Source: Nautilus pompilius (taxonomy: Eukaryota > Mollusca > Cephalopoda > Nautilida > Nautilidae). Taken from it: DNA of 64,000 nucleotides. Of the stretch, positions 55,373 to 61,270 are shown piece by piece (the first letter of the stretch is position 1; every line of letters begins with the position of its first letter). The stretch spans positions 310,001 through 374,000 of the forward strand of contig JACATO010000606.1 in the NCBI GenBank assembly GCA_018389105.1. Direction: 5' to 3'. A program made the position numbers and the translations under genes. Below the pieces are notes generated by a model. It was not told where the DNA came from, did no database searches, and saw only the letters and a program-made list of their open reading frames with translations.

Positions 55373-58300
55373 TAGTAGGTCGAGCTGATTTTATGGAGGA
55401 CCGCAAAGGGTTAAAAAAAATCTAGGGGGACCATGAAGCAACATTTTTAGAAAAAGGTTGGGAACCACTGTTCTAAATGGTCAGCTGCTTGGCACACCTT
55501 GACCCCTTTTAATGTCACTTCTCAATCAGACTTGAAAAGGTCAGCCACAACTCACCGTCACCATTATTTATCATTTCTGTTTCTATTGTTGTTGTTTTTT
55601 GTTTTGTTTTTTGGCAGAAGCAAACAAAAAACAGCATCTACATACAAATTTTAGCCAAATACAGAAAACTCAGCTTTAAAAATTCATGGTGTTTTTGAAA
55701 ACTCATATCTTTCATTTAGACAAGATGTGTAGCTACTTGGTCTTAACAAAAATAAATAAACTTTCTATTTATATTAAAAATATAATACAAACCGCAATCC
55801 AAATCATTAATTTGTTTTTTTTGTTTTATTCTGTAACATTCTGTGTTACATAAATTCTAGTAAAGCAAAATACAATTTAAAAAATAAAAAATGAGGAAGA
55901 CAATTCAGAACACTGTCCTGTGACAGTTTAAAGATCTCACTTATAAAGTATTAAGATTCAAAAGACAACTTGAAAAAGACAAAAGCAGTATCTTTGTGTT
56001 ACTATTCTCCCTGCACCTGACAACCAGGCCACCATCACTCAGCAGAAACAATCCCTGCTGCCAGTGCATCTCTGACTGTTACTATAATAAACTTTATACT
56101 TATTATTTTAGAAATATTACTAGATAGCAGCAACCCATGTTTCTATTGTCATTCATAGTACTAGTTGTTTCGTGAAAAAAGAAAAAGAAATACATGTAAT
56201 GGGGGGGAAAAAGTGAAAGTAGAAAGAATAAAAGTAAATAAATTTCTAAGAAAATTTAAAGAGACATGACAATTACTAAAAAAAAAAAAAAATTTAAACC
56301 ACAGAAATAATTATATATAGAGTACTTCAAAACTCTGGTATCCAGTAATTGTTCCTTCAGACAGACTTAAATAGTTAATAGTATATTAGGTTTACTGAGT
56401 TCTTCAAACACTGGTTGTTTTAACTGTCATAAGATACAGAAAGAATAATAAAATTTTAAACGACATAAAAATACAAGTAAAATATCCTATTTTTTTCTCT
56501 TTTTCAAGTTACCCTGTTTGATATCCTAATATGGGAGTAGCTGGTGGCCTTCTGAATTGCAAAGACTGTGGGCCAGAGTTCAATCGGCAATTATCAGCTG
56601 TTTGCCATATGATTTCTACTCACTCTTCTTCATTAGCCAACCATGTAGTTTATCTCCAGTTTCCTACCTCATCTAAAAACAAAGAGTTCTAGTAAAGATT
56701 TACCTGCCATAGTTGGCAGTGCCAAGCCAATTGTGGTATAGGATAACTGCAGCACTATGCTCACTTGACAAGGCAGATTAAGACGTGAAAAAATCCTAAT
56801 ACCTTCTAAGTGAACTTTATAAACTGAAAATATCAGCTACATCATGATTCCTATGAGTTTTTAAAAAAATTAAGTTGTTTTTTTTTTCAAATGCCAATAT
56901 CCAATATATTATTTCTAAAAATTTGAAAAAAAAATTTCTTTTAAAAATCAAAACAGCATATTAATTCAGAAATAAATGATCTCATCATTTTTTGCTCACA
57001 TTTTACAATTAAAATTAATTTATTGATAAAAGGCTTTGATTTAAAATCTGAAAATGAAAATATCAACAGGATTTTTAAAATCACATCAGATTTTTTTCTC
57101 TTTTAACCATATCCTTTCAGATCTGCTAGCAAACAAAACCAAATATTATAAAATACAAACAATTTTGTATGTTTTCCTTAAATGAAGCAACTTACCTCTT
57201 CAACAAAATCCCCACTGACATCTTCATTTAATTCCATCAGTAACTCTGTAGCGACTTGTGCTCTAGACTGGAGGGATGAAATTTGGTTTTAATTCTTGTC
57301 AGTGGAAACTGATAAATAAAAGTCTCCTGTAAATTTTAATTTTATGTGCCTCTGGTTTTAAGATATCTACTGGCAGAAAGGTATATACAGAAAATTGCTA
57401 AAGATGAATACTTGAACACAACAGTACCATGCATGATTATTATTCATTTACTCTAAAAACCAAAGTGATTTTTTTTCTCTTTTTGCAGTTAAAATATTAT
57501 TTGCATACATGTACCCTGCAAATGTCATCTAAATGTTGACCATGAGGACAGTCAACTAACTACAAATGTCATGCTGACCAAGTATTCTGGGCTTCTTTCT
57601 TAGGGTGCTGCAGCAATCCAGTATAAAAAAAAAAAAACAGCAGAGGATTAGATACTCCAAGAACCCAGCAGCTATAGAATCATATGACACCAGATTTTAC
57701 ATTTTAAAATAAGACAAGTCAATACTCTCAAAAGTATGGACATGAAGTGAAGTTGGCAGTGCAAAGTCTACTGTACTTCTGTAACATACATACATAAGTA
57801 CAATAAACATTTTTGGCATGTTGAAATATTCTTTTAAGGTGTTAGGGATTTCAATAACTTTTACTATCTTATTTTGGCAACATCATAAAAAAATTAATAA
57901 AACTACAGATAAATGGACAGCAAAAAAATTGACTTTATAGACAAGTGCTCCTTCAGAATATTTTATAGCTTTAGATTTATATGAATTATATCCCATAATG
58001 ACTAAAGAGTTAAGTGCACAGCAGAATATTATCTCCAATAAACAAAAGAGTACTTACTTTTCCAATAGAATCTTTTGTCAAAAAAAAGCTAAAAAAAGGG
58101 GAAAAAATTTTTAATGAAGATGGATATGTATTTTATATTGTAGTTTGAGCAACAGATATATATCTCATTATCAAATTACTTTGTATGCCAAATAGAGAGA
58201 TATTCAAGTTACAAAAAATATAATTGTTAAAGTTATCTTTTGCTTATATAATAATAATAATAATAATGTAATTCCTTAGATTGAATTAAAAGTTAAACTT

Positions 58301-61121
58301 TGAAAGAAAAAAATTGCATTGAAATACTGATGGATAAAATATATTACACAGTAGATGTAAGAAGCTTTGGTTTTTAATGCATTTTTTAAAATTAAAATGT
58401 AATTAGAATGTCAACAAACAATTCTCTTAGAGGTTATCTCCCTTAGTTAAATTGTGATCTTTCGGATCAAACGTGATGCGGACACAAAATTAACAAAATT
58501 TAAAAGGTTATAGTTTCAAAACATGCAAGCAAATGTTCACTTGTTTTCAAGATGTTTCAGTATTCTGTCTTTAGCCGTTTTTATTCTGTCTGGCATTCTG
58601 AAGATAATATCAACACACTTTAAGCGGCAACAGACTGCTCATCTTATTCTAACAACGCTTTTGTGGTTAAGATGTGCAAAAGCAGCTGTTATTCAAGTCT
58701 GTGAATGTTTTAACATAACATGACTTTTAGAAACCAGTTAAAAATAAACTTGGTGTGGCAGATGTTGTTATCTCTTTAACGGTGATGAATATTGAGATGT
58801 AACTAACTTACTTGTTGCCTATATCTTCACCTGAAATTTTACTGCCATCAACTATTGTAAATGATCCTATTCCTGAAACAAAATAAAATGCACACAAACT
58901 ACAGTGTAATCTAACATTTGCTGGTTACTAGAATGTTCGTTTATTATCCACTCTTACTTACAAATTAGTAAATATCTGGAATAAAGTTTTTGAAAAAAAT
59001 TGTCAGGGTATTTTCCTTTAGCTTTTTTTTAACCAAGTGTTGTACTGTGGAAGGAGGGAAACAAGTACATTTGTTACTAAAAGAAACAGATATGGTAACT
59101 GTAAAAATATTTTCCAACTATTTAAAACTTAAAACCATCAAAGCAACAATATATATGAAGAAAATATTATCATCCATTCGGAAATGATATAATGAGCCTT
59201 GTGGTGTAATGGCAAGGGTTTTTTTTTTTTAGTTTTTATTCCAATGTTCCATAAGAAACAAACAGTATAAAGGTTGGAAAACTTAAACAGACAATAAACA
59301 AACCATGTACTCCATACAAATATTTGAAATATAACAATTATCATTTGCCATCAAACACTTTTTGATGAATTTTAATAGAATATATTACACGAATACCAAC
59401 AGAGTAATTAGTCATTTCAAGTAAATTGTATTAGTATTAAACCCATGAGAGACAGCGAAACTACAATTGTTAATTAACCCCTAAAACGTCAATATTTTGA
59501 AATTGCTGTTTGTTTGTTTGTTTCAGTTCTTGTGAAGTATCAATTTAATGCAGAAAACAAATAAAATGATAACTTGAACTATGCAATTTTAAATTGTACT
59601 GAATTGAAAATTATGTTTATTCCAAAAAAGAATTTTAGCACTTCAGATAATCATTAATTATAGCAGATTTTTCTTTGTCCTAAATCAGCAAAATTTACTT
59701 TAACATAATAAAAATAATGAAACTCTTCCCCTAGCACCCTTGCATGTGTGTTGCCTACCTGGTAATACCAAGTTCTTCAGAATTTCTGTTCCTGTGGCAG
59801 TTGCATTAATCAGACAAACTTTTGCAGCTTCCAGAGCAGTCTGTCCATGGTCTCCCCACAACCTGATTAAATTTTATAAAACCGATTTTTTATAAACGAA
59901 ATACATTCAAAGACATTTTTTAAAAAGCATACATTAGCAGAAAAAATAAGCAACCAAAAAAAAAACGGCCTTTCATTAAATACAGGGTGTTTGGAAAGTC
60001 ACTGTGCACTTTTCTAATCATATTTTTTTATATTTCAGATTTTGATCCCAATATGGTTTTAACAACTGAAGAACCTGTATTGATGCTAACTGGGGGGGGT
60101 CACTTTCAACATTGTTTATAATTGTCATTCATATTTACCTCCTGTATTCTATATTGAAACATGTCTGTTAATAAATATATAAGTGCACAGTGACTTTCCG
60201 AACACCCTGTAGTTTTTCTTCTACAGGTGCAAATGCAAAAATTCTGAAAAAGTATCAGGTTAATACTAATACACTAGTCAAAATGTAATTTTCATTTAAA
60301 AAATATAATGCAGACTTCTACAGCATTGCCGATTTGTTTCCCTGATCTCGCGTTCTTTAACAATGCAAACTTAAATTTTAAAATCTGAAAAATAAAATTT
60401 ATTATTGCTATTATTAATTATCATTTAAATATCTGAGTAAGAGAGGATTTCTTTAGTGATTCATTCAGATTTTTAGTTCCGAAGTTAGTACTTATCCTAA
60501 TTTTGGATACTTTACTCGCGGCCGGTTTAGTACACGCATATCTTAAACTAATGGTTTATAGCAGAATATGAAGGTATAATTTATTTCAAGGTAACAGCGC
60601 ATGAGAGGGTTAGGAGAGAGAGGGATAGGGAGAGGGTTAGGGATAGGGATAGGGAGAGGGGGATAGGGATAGGGAGGGAGAGAGAGAGGAGGTTAGGGAT
60701 GGGAGGGGGAGAGAGATAAGGAGTTAGGGGGGGGGAGAGGTTGGGGGGGAGAGAGGTTAGGGGGAGAGAGAGAGGTTAGGGGGCGGAGAGAGAGGTTAGG
60801 GGGAGGGAGAGAGATAAGAGAGAGAGGGATAGGGAGGGGAGAGAGAGAGAGGGAGGTTAGGGGAGGAGAGAGGGTTAGGATAGGGATAAGGAGAGGGGAG
60901 AGAGGGTTAGGGATAGGGAGCCAGGGCTTCCTCACTCAGAATCGGTCGGACTGGTAATGTATGAAGACAAAAGAGGGCGCACATGTACACAGACAAGAAC
61001 GGTCGAGCAGCGAACAGCACTGCCGTAGATGAACCGTGCGAAGCCGAGACAGAAACAATGCGAACCTTATCTGCCGGTCATATCTATTACTCTTGTCCAC
61101 CGCGCCGGTACCCGAAGCCAT
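15375..61121 (-). CDS. NAE1: NAE1: NEDD8-activating enzyme E1 regulatory subunit (APPBP1), complete 19-exon gene
   Basis: NAE1 pairs with the catalytic subunit UBA3. The heterodimer adenylates NEDD8, forms the UBA3 thioester and passes NEDD8 to UBC12 for cullin neddylation. The conceptual product is 537 residues (1614-bp frame), close to the 534 of the human protein. It starts at ATG 61121 in a good context (AAAATGG) and ends with TGA at 15375-15377. Marker segments in order: [15 protein letters not shown] (about 12-26), [20 protein letters not shown] (37-56), [15 protein letters not shown] (79-93), [16 protein letters not shown] (153-168), [16 protein letters not shown] (172-187), [15 protein letters not shown] (209-223), [19 protein letters not shown] (327-345), [15 protein letters not shown] (386-400), [17 protein letters not shown] (486-502). 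They match the ThiF-type adenylation fold with its inserted helical region. This subunit normally lacks the catalytic cysteine. All 18 introns are GT/AG with consistent phases and no frameshift is present, so the gene looks functional. Intron 14 (19746-40827) is about 21 kb. Confidence 0.97.
16106..16179 (-). CDS. NAE1: NAE1 exon 18
   Basis: It encodes [20 protein letters not shown] then YIHE. Acceptor TCCTTTAG|GCA, donor AAT|GTGAGT. 74 bp. Confidence 0.96.
16834..16973 (-). CDS. NAE1: NAE1 exon 17
   Basis: It encodes [37 protein letters not shown] and VEGDVPKLK. Acceptor GTCTTTAAG|CC, donor AAA|GTACAT. 140 bp. A direct join to exon 16 gives the same spacing as human NAE1 to within about one residue. 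Confidence 0.95.
18198..18284 (-). CDS. NAE1: NAE1 exon 16
   Basis: It encodes [19 protein letters not shown] then ASTARIQEL. Acceptor CATTACAG|GT, donor TGG|GTGAGT. 87 bp. Confidence 0.97.
19706..19745 (-). CDS. NAE1: NAE1 exon 15 (40 bp)
   Basis: It encodes [13 protein letters not shown] plus the first base of a Cys codon. Acceptor CTTTTCAG|ACC, donor TTT|GTAAGT. It aligns without gaps between exons 14 and 16, so no further exon is needed inside the 21-kb intron. Confidence 0.94.
19746..21295 (-). other. NAE1 intron 14, 3' part
   Basis: AT-rich intron sequence with poly-A and poly-T runs. One AAGGGGGGATAACTT-type motif lies at 19840. No coding segment was recognised. Confidence 0.6.
21296..21650 (+). 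mobile_element. pogo/Tigger transposon fragment with CENP-B-type HTH
   Basis: A plus-strand frame opens [16 protein letters not shown]. After one frameshift it continues [20 protein letters not shown] then [17 protein letters not shown], the N-terminal helix-turn-helix of pogo/Tigger transposases (CENP-B N domain). The segment CAGTAGAACCTTGGTCC at about 21299 resembles the terminus of Tigger elements. The catalytic DDE region is missing and a stop ends the frame at about 21638, so this is a dead, internally deleted copy in NAE1 intron 14, opposite to the gene. Confidence 0.72.
21651..23895 (-). other. NAE1 intron 14 segment with simple repeats
   Basis: It contains (CT)n at 22582-22600, (GA)n and (GAT)n at 22911-22945 and a poly-A run at 23300-23324. 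No gene or transposon was recognised. Confidence 0.6.
23896..24062 (+). repeat. SINE copy (family A), decayed
   Basis: The right half, GATCCTTCTGCTCTTCTTC through TTTCTCCATCATCTAA, is clearly related to copies near 56.6 and 41.2 kb. The left half is a degraded tRNA-like head. Confidence 0.5.
24063..25103 (-). other. NAE1 intron 14 segment, nothing assigned
   Basis: Intron sequence without a recognised element. It may hold decayed 5' flank of the hAT remnant that follows. Confidence 0.45.
25104..25823 (+). pseudogene. hAT transposase C-terminal remnant (GTF2IRD2/ZBED-like group)
   Basis: A single plus-strand frame runs from 25104 to 25823 with one in-frame TAA at 25302-25304. Segments include [40 protein letters not shown], then after the stop [15 protein letters not shown]-like [15 protein letters not shown], and near the end [19 protein letters not shown] and [20 protein letters not shown], the hAT dimerisation region of GTF2IRD2- and ZBED-type transposases. 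The N-terminal zinc finger and first catalytic part are absent. It is inserted in NAE1 intron 14 on the opposite strand. One stop in about 240 codons suggests moderate age. Confidence 0.85.
25824..29982 (-). other. NAE1 intron 14 segment, AT-rich
   Basis: No coding feature is supported. Poly-A and poly-T runs, a (GA)n patch near 27909-27927 and a loosely repetitive stretch at 28260-28560 (repeated CTTAAATAAGA-like words) are present. Confidence 0.55.
29983..30990 (-). pseudogene. Decayed copy of an uncharacterised repeated (transposon-associated) protein family
   Basis: An intact 241-codon minus frame (29983-30708) contains [87 protein letters not shown] and [21 protein letters not shown] recognise this as a family present as many intronless copies in invertebrate genomes, usually labelled uncharacterised. 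I cannot name its transposon superfamily. Upstream, [20 protein letters not shown] followed by [10 protein letters not shown] continues it across a frameshift near 30730. A cysteine-bearing N-terminal piece ([14 protein letters not shown], about 30877-30990) is joined after an internal deletion. The copy is therefore broken at two places and lies in NAE1 intron 14 on the same strand. Confidence 0.7.
30991..33589 (-). other. NAE1 intron 14 segment, nothing assigned
   Basis: AT-rich intron DNA. It has a (CT)n/(CA)n patch near 31698, poly-A runs and a GC-richer patch at 33370-33500 without a recognisable gene. Confidence 0.55.
33590..34004. repeat. GACA/GA compound microsatellite array
   Basis: About 400 bp of purine-rich (GACA)n and (GA)n mixtures on the plus strand, with local higher-order repeats containing ACACAAAGACAGA. 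The NAE1 transcript would carry the pyrimidine-rich strand. Serine/cysteine/leucine-rich frames of 126-188 codons on the minus strand are artefacts of the repeat. Confidence 0.96.
34005..34620 (-). other. NAE1 intron 14 segment, nothing assigned
   Basis: No recognisable element between the GACA array and the TIR element. Confidence 0.5.
34622..35225. mobile_element. 604-bp non-autonomous DNA transposon with inverted ends
   Basis: The left end reads TGGCTGGCCACTTTATTAG and the right end, reverse-complemented, TGGCTGGTCTTTTTATTAG. The interior includes an A-rich possible ancestral coding stretch (ATGTCTGCTGCAAGGGG at about 34902) and ACCTTGTGGATTCTGTGCC near the right end. This arrangement (GGCCACTTTATTAG at the ends and CCTTGTGGA near the 3' end) matches a repeat family that I remember from several animal genomes. 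I do not assign its superfamily. Confidence 0.65.
35226..36164 (-). other. NAE1 intron 14 segment, nothing assigned
   Basis: AT-rich intron sequence. No element recognised. Confidence 0.5.
36165..37092. repeat. Decayed ~84-bp satellite, left block
   Basis: About eleven diverged copies, 73-87 bp apart, recognisable by TACCATATGATAGACATCAT, then ATGTTGCCCATACCTAGCAG, then AAAGGAATTATGGTGCAGC. Divergence between copies is large, so the array is old. It continues after the Tc1 insertion (38555-40035). Confidence 0.85.
37093..38550 (+). mobile_element. Tc1-like transposon with long terminal inverted repeats, dead
   Basis: Terminal inverted repeats of about 180 bp are visible: the left side about 37093-37262 and the right side about 38361-38545 match in reverse complement (for example AACATTCCAGCATGG against AACATTCCATCATGG). 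Between them, plus-strand fragments of a Tc1 transposase survive in shifting frames: [14 protein letters not shown] (about 37360), [18 protein letters not shown] (about 37900) and [18 protein letters not shown] (about 38062), the last being the characteristic region with the third acidic residue. Multiple stops and frameshifts disable it. It sits inside the 84-bp satellite. Exact ends are uncertain by several bases. Confidence 0.88.
38555..40035. repeat. Decayed ~84-bp satellite, right block
   Basis: Same family as the left block. Spacing between TACCATATGATAG-type words here is mostly 73-84 bp (for example about 39713, 39796, 39880, 39953). About 17 copies. The combined array occupies roughly 2.4 kb of NAE1 intron 14. 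Confidence 0.87.
40036..40827 (-). other. NAE1 intron 14, 5' end
   Basis: AT-rich, no recognised element. It leads to the exon 14 donor GTGAGT at 40827-40822. Confidence 0.6.
40828..40976 (-). CDS. NAE1: NAE1 exon 14
   Basis: It encodes [35 protein letters not shown] and [14 protein letters not shown]. Acceptor TTTTCAG|GA, donor AAG|GTGAGT. 149 bp. The intron that follows is about 21 kb. Confidence 0.97.
41050..41245 (+). repeat. SINE copy (family A), decayed, in NAE1 intron 13
   Basis: The segment TTCTTCTTACTCTTCTTCA, then CCAGCCAGCCTTGTTGGCTT and TTTCACCCACATCTAG, is related to the copy at 56.6 kb. The tRNA-like head is poorly preserved. Confidence 0.5.
42058..42118 (-). CDS. NAE1: NAE1 exon 13
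   Basis: It encodes [20 protein letters not shown]. Acceptor CTTTCAG|AGT, donor ATG|GTAAGT. 61 bp. Confidence 0.97.
42119..43958 (-). other. NAE1 intron 12, nothing assigned
   Basis: AT-rich intron of 1840 bp. No element or extra exon recognised. Confidence 0.6.
43959..44018 (-). CDS. NAE1: NAE1 exon 12
   Basis: It encodes [20 protein letters not shown]. Acceptor ATTTTAG|GTG, donor GAG|GTCTGT. 60 bp. Confidence 0.95.
44436..44527 (-). CDS. NAE1: NAE1 exon 11
   Basis: It encodes [19 protein letters not shown] then [11 protein letters not shown], matching the acidic segment of the family. Acceptor TTCAAAG|GT, donor GCG|GTATGT. 92 bp. Confidence 0.97.
44918..44981 (-). CDS. NAE1: NAE1 exon 10
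   Basis: It encodes [19 protein letters not shown] then RN. Acceptor TTCTTTAG|CAT, donor ATG|GTAATG. 64 bp. Confidence 0.95.
44982..48599 (-). other. NAE1 intron 9
   Basis: 3.6-kb intron. A plus-strand stretch at 46520-47010 has two short frames with protein-like composition ([34 protein letters not shown]) that may be an unidentified transposon relic. Otherwise AT-rich. Confidence 0.5.
48600..48662 (-). CDS. NAE1: NAE1 exon 9
   Basis: It encodes [18 protein letters not shown] then RDE. Acceptor TTTTTCAG|GAC, donor GAG|GTACTG. 63 bp, phase 0 at both ends. Confidence 0.97.
48774..48910. repeat. GA microsatellite in NAE1 intron 8
   Basis: (GA)n with GGAGAGATGGAGA variants, about 110 bp upstream of exon 9 in the transcript sense. 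On the transcript it is a CT-rich tract. Confidence 0.96.
49473..49582 (-). CDS. NAE1: NAE1 exon 8
   Basis: It encodes [18 protein letters not shown] (strongly conserved) then a variable stretch ending LSGLSKK. Acceptor CTTTACAG|TA, donor AAG|GTGTGT. 110 bp. Confidence 0.96.
49583..51317 (-). other. NAE1 intron 7, nothing assigned
   Basis: 1.7-kb intron. A GC-richer patch at 49980-50400 with a short CA-rich run is probably an unidentified repeat. Confidence 0.5.
51318..51427 (-). CDS. NAE1: NAE1 exon 7
   Basis: It encodes [19 protein letters not shown] then [17 protein letters not shown]. Acceptor TTGTAG|A, donor CGG|GTACAT. 110 bp. Confidence 0.96.
52004..52083 (-). CDS. NAE1: NAE1 exon 6
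   Basis: It encodes [20 protein letters not shown] then ATNLHE. Acceptor TTTCTAG|C, donor AA|GTAAGT. 80 bp. Confidence 0.96.
53225..53530 (-). pseudogene. piggyBac-like transposase remnant
   Basis: The minus frame contains [18 protein letters not shown], then [12 protein letters not shown] and [20 protein letters not shown]. The spacing and the pattern of a G-Y-x-x-x-F-E block followed about 30-40 residues later by an F-L-L-x-x-L-L block resemble the catalytic core of piggyBac transposases. Expected catalytic aspartates are not retained. It lies in NAE1 intron 5. The assignment is tentative. Confidence 0.42.
54471..55470 (+). mobile_element. hAT transposon, internally deleted, with TIRs and 8-bp duplication
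   Basis: The ends are CCGTGGTTCTCAACCT and, in reverse complement, CAGTGGTTCCCAACCT (14 of 16 identical). Flanks ATCTAGAT and TTCTAAAT match at six of eight positions, consistent with an 8-bp hAT target duplication. The interior keeps the transposase C-terminal part in two frames: [20 protein letters not shown] through [14 protein letters not shown] (54533-54958), then [20 protein letters not shown] to AKQVQISH (to 55109), which includes the dimerisation-domain core. The two parts appear joined by a deletion with frameshift. It is related to ZBED/FAM200-type hAT transposases and distinct from the copy at 25 kb. Confidence 0.9.
55341..55371. repeat. (AAT)n microsatellite inside the hAT element
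   Basis: About ten ATA/AAT units within the 3' non-coding part of the hAT copy. Confidence 0.9.
55471..57195 (-). other. NAE1 intron 5, 5' part
   Basis: AT-rich. Apart from the SINE at 56533-56690, no recognised element. Confidence 0.55.
56533..56690 (+). repeat. SINE copy (family A) with tRNA-like head
   Basis: A tRNA-like 5' half is visible: an A-box-like GGGAGTAGCTGGTGG, an anticodon-arm-like CTGAATTGCAAAGAC and a B-box-like GGCCAGAGTTCAATCGGC. It is followed by the shared tail region TCTACTCACTCTTCTTCATT, AGCCAACCATG and TTTCCTACCTCATCTAAA. Related copies are near 24.0 and 41.2 kb. Confidence 0.6.
57196..57267 (-). CDS. NAE1: NAE1 exon 5
   Basis: It encodes [19 protein letters not shown] then DFVEE. 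Acceptor CAG|TCT, donor GAG|GTAAGT. 72 bp, phase 0 at both ends. Confidence 0.97.
58058..58088 (-). CDS. NAE1: NAE1 exon 4 (31-bp micro-exon)
   Basis: It encodes only [10 protein letters not shown] after completing an Asn codon. The acceptor is TTTTTTTAG|C and the donor AAA|GTAAGT. Skipping it would shift the frame (31 bp). Confidence 0.95.
58812..58872 (-). CDS. NAE1: NAE1 exon 3
   Basis: It encodes [20 protein letters not shown]. Acceptor GTTTCAG|GA, donor CAA|GTAAGT. 61 bp. Confidence 0.97.
59759..59862 (-). CDS. NAE1: NAE1 exon 2
   Basis: It encodes [16 protein letters not shown] followed by [18 protein letters not shown], the first strand-helix unit of the ThiF fold. Acceptor AATCAG|G, donor CCAG|GTAGGC. 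104 bp, enters phase 2 and leaves phase 1. Confidence 0.97.
59863..59980 (-). other. NAE1 intron 1, start of transposon-bearing region
   Basis: Short AT-rich stretch between the exon 2 acceptor and the MITE. Confidence 0.5.
59983..60209. mobile_element. 227-bp mariner-type MITE in NAE1 intron 1
   Basis: The ends form a 29-bp inverted repeat starting CAGGGTGTTTGGAAAGTC on the left and CAGGGTGTTCGGAAAGTC on the right (reverse complement), with one mismatch in 29. It is flanked by TA on both sides, the usual duplication of Tc1/mariner elements. The interior is AT-rich and non-coding. Near-identical ends suggest a recent insertion. Confidence 0.88.
60600..60925. repeat. G-rich telomere-like degenerate repeat in NAE1 intron 1
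   Basis: Over 300 bp of GGTTAGGG, GGATAGGG and GGGAGAGAG words on the plus strand, only about 140 bp into intron 1 from the NAE1 exon 1 donor. The NAE1 transcript carries the C-rich strand. Frequent GGG runs make G-quadruplex formation plausible. The 80-codon proline-rich frame on the minus strand is an artefact. Confidence 0.93.
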
Positions 61122-61270
61122 TTTGACTGGCAGGAGAGCTCTTCTGGACGAGAAGTCGCGAAGAGACGGTACACCGCGCAATAATAGCCGGCAACATACA
61201 CCCTGCTGTATAGCAGCGCGGAATGCGTTTAACCCCCTAACCACCGACGACTTTTCTCTCCACCTCCTCC
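60930..61270 (-). promoter_or_regulatory. NAE1 CpG-rich promoter and 5' UTR region
   Basis: CpG-dense sequence surrounds the first coding exon and extends about 140 bp upstream, in contrast to AT-rich flanks. No TATA box is evident at a convincing distance. A CpG promoter fits a housekeeping gene. The exact start site is not visible. Confidence 0.5.
61066..61121 (-). CDS. NAE1: NAE1 exon 1 (coding part)
   Basis: It encodes [18 protein letters not shown] and two bases of the next codon (R). The donor is AAG|GTTCGC. A longer frame extends upstream to other ATG codons, but this start gives the family's usual N-terminal length. Confidence 0.93.

Noticed and set aside
59190-59215. tRNA gene suggested by GTGGTGTAATGGCAAGGG
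   Set aside because: Only an A-box-like word is present. No B box, acceptor stem or cloverleaf follows; the sequence runs into poly-T. It may be a fragment of a SINE head.
60693-60935. Proline/leucine/serine-rich 80-codon minus frame
   Set aside because: It is a translation of the G-rich telomere-like repeat inside NAE1 intron 1.
60936-61244. 102-codon minus frame beginning MVRGLNAFRA as the NAE1 N-terminus
   Set aside because: It reads through the exon 1 donor and starts upstream of the family start. The ATG at 61121 gives the expected N-terminus and correct phase into exon 2.
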